A stretch of 64,000 nt of DNA from assembly GCA_964501335.1 (NCBI GenBank), contig CAZCTC010000020.1, forward strand, positions 1 through 64,000. The letters are read 5' to 3'. Position 1 is the first letter of the stretch, and each line of letters begins with the position of its first letter. The translations under genes and the position numbers were made by a program. The stretch comes from CAZCTC01 sp964501335. Lineage in GTDB: Bacteria > Chloroflexota > Anaerolineae > B4-G1 > SLSP01. The notes under the pieces are model-generated. The model did not search any database, was not told the origin of the DNA, and saw nothing but the letters and a program-made list of their open reading frames with translations. Shown in pieces: positions 58,501 to 64,000 of this stretch.

Positions 58501-61500
58501 GCTCTGCGATCCCGCAGCGCCGTCATAGGGCCCTGACCCCACAATCACATCGTCATACCCATCCCCATTGAAATCCCCGGCCGTGCTGGAGGAGCCCATC
58601 TCCGCCCACGGATCATTGCTCTCAAAAGCCCAGGCTGCCGTCGATTGCAACCCGGCCGCGGTTCCCAGGAAGAGTTGCACCCGCCCTTCATTCTCCTGTC
58701 CACCGTCATATCGATTGCTGGACACCAAAACATCGTCATACCCATCGTGATTGACATCCCCGGCCGGCCCGCCGTTCATCCCCATATAGCAATCGCTTTG
58801 ATTGCATTCGATCTGCCAATCCGCCGTCAACTTCAACCCGGTCGACGAACCATAGTAGACAAACGCGGCGCCTTCCCGGTTTTCGCCGTTACTATAATAG
58901 AAAGCCCCCACCAACACATCATCATAGCCATCCTTATTCACATCTCCCGCCGGGCGAGCTGTATACCCAAAAGCTGCACCGGCTTGATTGCTTTCCACTT
59001 TCCAGACCGGCGTGGATTTCAACCCGGTCGAAGAACCGTAATAGACATACGCCGCCCCTTCTTTCGACTCCCCATGGCTGTAATCGGCCGCCCCGACAAT
59101 CACATCATCGTAGCCATCGCCGTTCACATCGCCAGCACCTTCCGCCGCCACCCCGAAAATGGCTCCGGCATTGTTGCTTTCAGCCGTCCAATCGGCCGTC
59201 GCCTTCAACCCGGTCGCCGCGCCATAGAAAACAAAGACCCGGCCCTCATCCGTCTCCCCATTGTCGTACAAATGGGCTCCGATGATCACATCGCTGTAAC
59301 CGTCTTTGTTCACATCCCCCGCACTGTACGCCCAAAAACCCATCCGGGCTTCAGCCTGATTGCTTTCCGTCGTCCAGACCGGCGTCGTCCCTAACCCGGT
59401 CTCAGAACCGTAAAAGAGATAGACCCGCCCTTCATCCATCTGCCCGTTGTCATACAGCCAGGCACTGACCAGCACATCACAATAACCGTCCCCATTGACA
59501 TCATCGGCGGTCCCCATCCCAATTCCCAGATTTTCACCGGATTGATCCCCGGTAAACGTCCAATCCGCAAGTCCGGCTGACGGAGCGACCGATTTCACCG
59601 CGGTTCTTTGTTGGCCTGCGGGCGACGTCAACAAGGCAGTCAAGACGACGGGATAAGCCGCCCCCTCCGCTTCAACTACCCACTGCAATTGACCGGCAGT
59701 AAATTCCAACCGCACCGGCAAGGAATGGTCCGCGGCATCCCGGGCCTGCATCTCCCCGTACCGCAACTGCACAACCCCGTCCATCGACTTAAATTCCGCA
59801 GCTCCATCCACAGCCAGCGAACCCTGCAAATCACTCTTCCAGTTCATCACTACCGCAGCCGGGTTCACCAACACAATCTGCTGCCGCACCCCCGATTCAT
59901 CATTGGTATAACGGAAAGTCATTCCGGCAGTTTCATCCTCATACCGCGCCTGGTTGCCCTCGATAACCGGCATCCCAACAGGCTGGCCCGGGCTTAACTC
60001 TAGATTCCATCCGGCTTCACTCCGGGAAGTCAACCGAATCCCGCTCGCCGTAAAATAGGTACGCAGATCGTTTGCCCGATTGGGAGCCTGATGCTCACCC
60101 TTCAAATTGCCGTCTACCCGGCTGAGGTTGTACTCTGAACGTTGAATGTCGGCCTGTACGCTGGAAAACCAGTCCCCTGAAGCTACCGACTCTGCAGCCG
60201 CAGCCTTTTCCGACAGAGCCGTCTTTCCCAAACGCGCTTTCTTGAAAACCAGCGGCAGGTAAACCTGATACAGATTGACATTCACCATGCCGTTTTGAGT
60301 CACGATCGGCCGATTTAAAGCTGAAGCCTCATAATCCCGCCCGTAAAGATCGTTCAGAGAGGATTTAACCCATACCACCGGCAACATTTTGCCTATCGGC
60401 GTCTCAGACAACACCTGGAAACGGATTTTGTACAGCATCCCACTGCCGGAAATCCCATCCGGCTGTGCCATCTCCACCTTCAACAGGCTTCCGGTAACCC
60501 AGTAAGAAATAACCGCCTGGGCCCCCAGTTCTACCTTTTGCACATCGAGCACCTTCAAATAAGCCGGATTGAATTTGAAAGCCATGTCGGCACCGGTCCA
60601 TACCACCAGATCCTTCGCGCGTACCGGCACGTCCACAATCTGCCCCGGAGCTACGGTCACTGCATCCATGCTCAATTGCACCGGAACCGTGATGAGAGCC
60701 GCCTTCTTGCTTTCCAGCCCGGGGATGGGCCAGAGCCGATGCGGAGCATAATAAAGAATCATGGCCGCATCGGCTACATCCACCGTTTCATTTCCATTGA
60801 TATCGCCGGCCTGCAATTGTTCCACAGTCGGAGTTAGGATCCGGGCAGCCGCCTGAAGTGCCATATAGGCATCCGCCGAATTGACCTCCCCGGTACCCGT
60901 CATATCGCCCAACCGGAATTCATCGCCCACCCGGAAAATCCCATCGCGCAAAACCATCCGGGTCGGAGTGACCACATTGTCGGGAAGATAAATCGCCGAG
61001 CCACCCACTCCTCGAATGTATTCTTTCAAATCCAGGGTCGAACTCATCCCCTCCGACCCCACCACCCGGGCTGAAATCCAGAAAAGCCCGCCGTTCCCAT
61101 GCAACTCCGTCTCCTCACCCGGATAGGTCGTTGTTGAAATTCGCACCCGTCCGGTCGTCTCCGTCGTGGTAATGGCATAGTGCCAGGTATACCCCAACGT
61201 CATCGCCGTATGGGTGACGGCAGTCGGCAAGATCACCCGAGGATCAAAATCCAACCAGAAATCCGCGGCTCCAATGTGCAGGCCTTCGGCATTCCGGATA
61301 TTGATAGGTAGAATCACTTCATCCCCGGTATTTCCCCAGGAATAAGTGGCCCCCACCGCCAACTGACCGAAAACAGTGCAATCCTCATTCGAAGCCACCG
61401 CCATCATACCGCCCGGCCACAAGCCATCGACACGATAGCAATAACTCACGCCCGGCACCAGATTCGGATCAACATCCCGATAATTCAAATCGGTCGTCAC

Positions 61501-63189
61501 CGTGATCGGTTCAAACTCCATCGTGCCGCTGATGGCCCGCCAGACCCGGAATTCATTGATATTCATGCTGTCGACCGGATTCCAGACCAGCTGGATATCG
61601 TTCACCCCGCCCAAAGCAACCAGAAAAAGTGCCAGACTGGGCGGTTGAACATCGTACGCCACCGGAGGCATAGCAGCACAACTGCTTCCCACGGTCGCCG
61701 TGGTAACGGTATACCAGCTACTGATAAAGTCGTCCCAACGCCCCTCGGTAGCAAAGGCCAGGGCCATGGGAATCACCATCGTTTGTGTAGGAGAACCAGC
61801 CAAATAAACAGTCAACGGAGCCGTTGAAGTATAAATCGTATGCCGCCAGCTCAAAGGAGTGTTTAACGTTCGAGTCAACGGCGCCAGAATGGTCAACGTG
61901 TCGGTATAACCCCAGGTCAACGCCGGCCGGAGCCAGGGCCGACCGACCCGATAGAGCCCATGGACCTGGGTCAGTTCATTCAAAATATCTTCGGCGGCCG
62001 CCGCCACCGCACTGTCGCCGGGGAACCCGGCCTTCAAATTGCGGGCAAAACTCCCCAACCCTACCATTTCATCCGGAGGACAGAGTCTTAAATCTCCCAG
62101 ACAGACCGTCGTGTCGACAAATTGTCCCTGCATCGCTGCCTGGAGAATCAGACTTTCAGTTTGAGGATCCGTCGCCAGGCTGGCCTGCAGGGCATCCCCC
62201 AACGCCGTCACAGCATTGCCTAACGTCATAATCTGGCTCCCTTCCACCCAGAAAATGGCATTAGGATGGGTATTGTCCAGATCCGCTTCATATTGTTCAA
62301 TAATCATCTGCGCAATCTCTGAATTGGATTTCTCCATCGTCAACTGCGGCAGATAACGATCATAAGCAAAGGCCGCCCAGGCATAATTCGGAGAAGCGAT
62401 GAAAACCTCCGCCGAATTCCGGATCTCATAAAGCACATCCAGATTCCCGCCAAAACACTGATCCAGGAAAAGCAAATCAAAAGGAGTCTGCCCCTGATTG
62501 GTCGCGGCCGACAAAGCCCGCCCCAGCTCGGGCGTGCTCAAATAAGTCCCGCTGTTAACATCCCACAAAGAATTGCCCCGCCCTTGCGGCAAAGGGACAA
62601 TACTTAAAGGAGCCGGTTCAGCCGCCAGTTCCGGAGCCATCCCTACCCCATGCCCCATCAGGGTCACAATCCTTTTAGTGGAAGGATGTTCGGTCTGCGC
62701 CCAGATCAGGAATTTGCTCAACGTATCGAGATTCGCCGTGTCCAGTTCATCCACTCCCGGAGCCCAGGGAATGTTGGGCAGCGTATGTACCACACCCTTG
62801 TGAATCTGTACCACCCGGGTATCCCCATTGCCGTCCTGATCCACCAGTAAAGTTACCCGTAATTGTGGATTGGTACGGCTTCCTTGCTGCATCCGCTCCA
62901 GAACTTCCGAAGCAAAAGCTGAAAGATCGTTGTCAAAACTCAAAACAGCCATCACATGGATCGGCGTTTGCTCCACCACGGGGGCCGGAATACAAGGCTT
63001 AACCGGCACCCCCGAATCACGGACCGGCCGGCTCTCAGCGGGGATCACCGGCTGAGAAATAATCGTCGGCTCCGAAAAAGCCGGGATTTCATCGCTGATT
63101 CCCTGAGCCTGCACCGGCAGTACAAAGTTGGAAAGCATTCCCAACACCAAAATAATCGCCACCCACCGCTGAAAAGTTAAGGCTTTCAT
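55537..63189 (-). CDS. Giant secreted protein, paralogue: C11 peptidase, cohesin-dockerin-cohesin, 21 FG-GAP repeats plus a partial one
   Basis: A 2550-residue paralogue of the protein at 46437. Signal peptide 1-30 (VAIILVLGMLSNFVLPVQA) and C11 peptidase domain (about 65-340) with His180 (MGHGVG) and Cys245 (LDQCFGGN). Cohesin-like domains lie at about 620-750 and 840-975, around a dockerin (GDMTGTGEVNSADAY, GDINGNETVDVADAA; about 760-822). The first dockerin loop lacks two of the usual Asp/Asn ligands. VYLPLVFKK follows. FG-GAP repeats begin near 1205: 7+7 in two almost identical blocks joined by LPPDEDETA, then 7 more. The last ~40 residues (SWNPGTMEGPQANISLSQVV) are the start of a fourth block that breaks off. 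GTG two codons earlier is possible; 63189 suits the SD AAAGGTGG. Confidence 0.9.
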   Translation of the reverse strand: MKALTFQRWVAIILVLGMLSNFVLPVQAQGISDEIPAFSEPTIISQPVIPAESRPVRDSGVPVKPCIPAPVVEQTPIHVMAVLSFDNDLSAFASEVLERMQQGSRTNPQLRVTLLVDQDGNGDTRVVQIHKGVVHTLPNIPWAPGVDELDTANLDTLSKFLIWAQTEHPSTKRIVTLMGHGVGMAPELAAEPAPLSIVPLPQGRGNSLWDVNSGTYLSTPELGRALSAATNQGQTPFDLLFLDQCFGGNLDVLYEIRNSAEVFIASPNYAWAAFAYDRYLPQLTMEKSNSEIAQMIIEQYEADLDNTHPNAIFWVEGSQIMTLGNAVTALGDALQASLATDPQTESLILQAAMQGQFVDTTVCLGDLRLCPPDEMVGLGSFARNLKAGFPGDSAVAAAAEDILNELTQVHGLYRVGRPWLRPALTWGYTDTLTILAPLTRTLNTPLSWRHTIYTSTAPLTVYLAGSPTQTMVIPMALAFATEGRWDDFISSWYTVTTATVGSSCAAMPPVAYDVQPPSLALFLVALGGVNDIQLVWNPVDSMNINEFRVWRAISGTMEFEPITVTTDLNYRDVDPNLVPGVSYCYRVDGLWPGGMMAVASNEDCTVFGQLAVGATYSWGNTGDEVILPINIRNAEGLHIGAADFWLDFDPRVILPTAVTHTAMTLGYTWHYAITTTETTGRVRISTTTYPGEETELHGNGGLFWISARVVGSEGMSSTLDLKEYIRGVGGSAIYLPDNVVTPTRMVLRDGIFRVGDEFRLGDMTGTGEVNSADAYMALQAAARILTPTVEQLQAGDINGNETVDVADAAMILYYAPHRLWPIPGLESKKAALITVPVQLSMDAVTVAPGQIVDVPVRAKDLVVWTGADMAFKFNPAYLKVLDVQKVELGAQAVISYWVTGSLLKVEMAQPDGISGSGMLYKIRFQVLSETPIGKMLPVVWVKSSLNDLYGRDYEASALNRPIVTQNGMVNVNLYQVYLPLVFKKARLGKTALSEKAAAAESVASGDWFSSVQADIQRSEYNLSRVDGNLKGEHQAPNRANDLRTYFTASGIRLTSRSEAGWNLELSPGQPVGMPVIEGNQARYEDETAGMTFRYTNDESGVRQQIVLVNPAAVVMNWKSDLQGSLAVDGAAEFKSMDGVVQLRYGEMQARDAADHSLPVRLEFTAGQLQWVVEAEGAAYPVVLTALLTSPAGQQRTAVKSVAPSAGLADWTFTGDQSGENLGIGMGTADDVNGDGYCDVLVSAWLYDNGQMDEGRVYLFYGSETGLGTTPVWTTESNQAEARMGFWAYSAGDVNKDGYSDVIIGAHLYDNGETDEGRVFVFYGAATGLKATADWTAESNNAGAIFGVAAEGAGDVNGDGYDDVIVGAADYSHGESKEGAAYVYYGSSTGLKSTPVWKVESNQAGAAFGYTARPAGDVNKDGYDDVLVGAFYYSNGENREGAAFVYYGSSTGLKLTADWQIECNQSDCYMGMNGGPAGDVNHDGYDDVLVSSNRYDGGQENEGRVQLFLGTAAGLQSTAAWAFESNDPWAEMGSSSTAGDFNGDGYDDVIVGSGPYDGAAGSQSGQAWMFFGSALGLSQTANWTIEGTQTGEWKGFRVADAGDVDGDGYDDVLVSSVHYNGSQSDSGKVTLYYGTATLPPDEDETADWTFTGDQSGENLGIGMGTAGDVNGDGYCDVLVSAWLYDNGQMDEGRVYLFYGSETGLGTTPVWTTESNQAEARMGFWAYSAGDVNKDGYSDVIIGAHLYDNGETDEGRVFVFYGAATGLKATADWTAESNNAGAIFGVAAEGAGDVNGDGYDDVIVGAADYSHGESKEGAAYVYYGSSTGLKSTPVWKVESNQAGAAFGYTARPAGDVNKDGYDDVLVGAFYYSNGENREGAAFVYYGSSTGLKLTADWQIECNQSDCYMGMNGGPAGDVNHDGYDDVLVSSNRYDGGQENEGRVQLFLGTAAGLQSTAAWAFESNDPWAEMGSSSTAGDFNGDGYDDVIVGSGPYDGAAGSQSGQAWMFFGSALGLSQTANWTIEGTQTGEWKGFRVADAGDVDGDGYDDVLVSSVHYNGSQSDSGKVTLYYGKPYQPLAENPQVIDGDQADSYFGYRLEGAGDVNKDGYDDVIVGALWYDNGQTNEGRAYIYYGSARGLQKTPAWIVESNQANADFGQSVDSAGDVNHDGYADVVVGATRYDNGQMDEGAAFVYYGSAQGVHSTPDVILDSNQDSSNFGNSVAGVGDVNKDGYEDVLVSANVYSGGISQSGKVYLYYGSAAGLNSTPAWSKEGDRVLAGLGSMINAAGDVNRDGYADVIIGAESYAYNGVMNSGVAYVYYGSATGLKSVADWTASPLGYDDCFGSIANTAGDVNGDGYDDVIAGGRRYDNGEMDEGIVFVYYGSATGLSTTPAWSMESNQSNSAFAIAGGAAGDMNKDGYDDLVLGPYWYDHGQTDEGEVWIYYGAAQGLKATPDLVIESDQSGASLGEEAEDVGDINGDGYADVVVGASRYSTTQGKVGRIYVLYGQAPRFSSWNPGTMEGPQANISLSQVVNAGEGHVDVLVNFPYYIHS
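56979..58258 (-). repeat. Large direct repeat, copy 2 in protein order
   Basis: A 1280-bp block, nearly identical to 58290-59569 (offset 1311 bp). The copies differ by only a few bases, seen near 58191-58210 against 59502-59521. It encodes seven FG-GAP repeats. Confidence 0.95.
58290..59569 (-). repeat. Large direct repeat, copy 1 in protein order
   Basis: Partner of the block at 56979-58258, separated from it by 31 bp. It starts with DWTFTGDQSGENLG and ends with SGKVTLYYG, covering exactly seven Ca2+-loop motifs. Confidence 0.95.
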
Positions 63190-63227
63190 ATCTTCCACCT
63201 TTTTCTAAGAAAAAAATAACCATGATT

Positions 63228-63245
63228 CCTGAAAAATTCTTCAGG
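63228..63245. promoter_or_regulatory. Small inverted repeat upstream of the giant gene
   Basis: CCTGAA (63228-63233), AAATTC, TTCAGG (63240-63245) lies 40 bp before the start at 63189, between it and the divergent gene at 63438. It may be an operator. Confidence 0.3.
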
Positions 63246-63369
63246 CTGTTCCACAAGGCAAAAGAGAAATTCACAGAAGTCCTCTACAATAACAATCTTA
63301 TCTCATCATGCTCCCCATCACTGGCAATCGCTGGGTATCTTAGGCTCAAAATAAAAATTCCTTCTCCCC

Positions 63370-63397
63370 TTGACTGCTATACCAAACCAGATACAAT
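63370..63397 (+). promoter_or_regulatory. Promoter of the right-edge gene
   Basis: TTGACT (63370-63375), 16 nt and TACAAT (63392-63397), 40 bp before the ATG. Confidence 0.8.
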
Positions 63398-63437
63398 GCT
63401 TGTTGCATTCCCAATCCTGCATCTACCCGAACACTAA

Positions 63438-64000
63438 TGATGAATGACATAATTCAGTTGAATCTCTCAGAGAACGATTTTACCCGGTTGGTCAATGATG
63501 CCTTTAAAAACTATGATAGTTTACTTGATCTATCTCGATCTCCCCTGGCCCAAACCAGCCTGGTTACCCCGGTTCTCATACTGAATTCTCCTGGCCCGGA
63601 CGATTATGGACGGGCACTGAGAATCATCCTGCGCTGGGCCGTCAATCGGCTGGCCCCCGAAATACCACCATATCCCTTTGGCGAACTCCCCCCCTTGGAT
63701 GATCCTACCTGGATTTCGCCCATCTGGTGGCGCTACAATATCCTGCGCCATCATTACCTTGACCCCTTGCCCCTGACCTACTTCCAGGATGGGGATAATA
63801 AACCCAGCCGGGTCAGTGCCTTAAGCGGCCTCATGGGAATCTCCAGCGAGGATGCCTTTTTCGACGAACGCAATCGAGCCATCAAAGAAGCCGCTCGCTT
63901 GATCCGGATTCAACTGACCAACCACCAATTTGACGAAGATCTGCGACGGATAGCCCTGGAAGAACTTTATGAACAGCTTACCCCCGACCAACGCACGATC
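63438..64000 (+). CDS. Unrecognised protein, 3' end outside the window
   Basis: An open frame runs from ATG 63438 to the window end (187 residues so far). The start reads MMNDIIQLNLSENDFTRLV and the frame has the same codon preference as the neighbours. Residues about 60-180 are helical, with RIILRWAVNRLAP, WWRYNILRHHYLDPLPLTYF and FFDERNRAIKEAARLI. The last two have the look of a sigma-like or winged helix-turn-helix region that, in Chloroflexota, heads large ATPase or repeat proteins; this is only an impression. No SD is obvious (ACACTA before ATG), but a consensus promoter lies 40 bp upstream. Function unknown. Confidence 0.6.

Noticed and set aside
56979..59569. Tandem arrangement resembling a repeat array such as CRISPR
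   Set aside because: The repeats are coding FG-GAP units of about 180 bp and two 1.3-kb blocks. No short identical repeats with unique spacers and no cas genes are present.

Overview
The window reads as chromosomal DNA of a Chloroflexota bacterium, most likely class Anaerolineae. This is inferred from gene content; no rRNA is present to confirm it. Supporting features are Thr/Pro-rich lipoproteins, RNase Y, a Trp T-box leader, a TrpB2-type tryptophan synthase beta chain, archaeal-type glycogen debranching enzyme, and giant secreted proteins carrying the YxPLV-type motif that I associate with Chloroflexota exoproteins. Promoters are sigma70-like (TTGAC-16/17-TATAAT) and Shine-Dalgarno sites are strong, so starts can usually be fixed.

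Layout. 1-240: two duplicated promoters firing leftwards out of the window. 0.25-14.2 kb (+): MFS transporter, two cyclophilins, GAF histidine kinase, glycogen debranching enzyme, mutarotase-like protein, lipase-like hydrolase, flavodoxin/PNPOx fusion, DUF1294 protein, metallophosphoesterase, lipoprotein, isoprenylcysteine methyltransferase-like protein and an RRM protein. 14.4-19.3 kb (-): a degenerate alpha/beta hydrolase, OmpR-type regulator, sensor kinase and HtrA protease, which look like an envelope-stress unit. 19.38-21 kb (+): tRNA-Gly, a tRNA-Ile2(CAU) split by a group I intron, and prfA. 21.2-30.1 kb (-): T-box controlled trpB2, ferritin, ruvB, GerMN lipoprotein, mutS and a 2-hydroxyacid dehydrogenase. 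30.8-33.4 kb (+): a ~415-nt structured leader with an attenuator, then recX and rny. 33.5-46.1 kb: acetyltransferases, an ABC-2 exporter, rocD, a degenerate receiver/GGDEF protein, comEC, a ParB-like/universal-stress fusion and a hydrolase. 46.4-63.2 kb (-): two giant paralogous secreted proteins. 63.4 kb to the end (+): a truncated gene of unknown function.

The most unusual material is as follows. (1) The two giant proteins combine a clostripain-like (C11) peptidase, cohesin-dockerin-cohesin modules, and FG-GAP repeats in exact multiples of seven (28 and 21). This matches four and three seven-bladed propellers, and one whole propeller was recently duplicated as a ~1.3-kb near-perfect repeat. 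(2) The recX-rny leader has a 10-nt segment that can compete with its terminator, as in a riboswitch. (3) A family of ~40-190 bp palindromic elements, whose stems vary in a compensated way, fills most intergenic gaps. (4) A group I intron sits in the anticodon loop of tRNA-Ile2.
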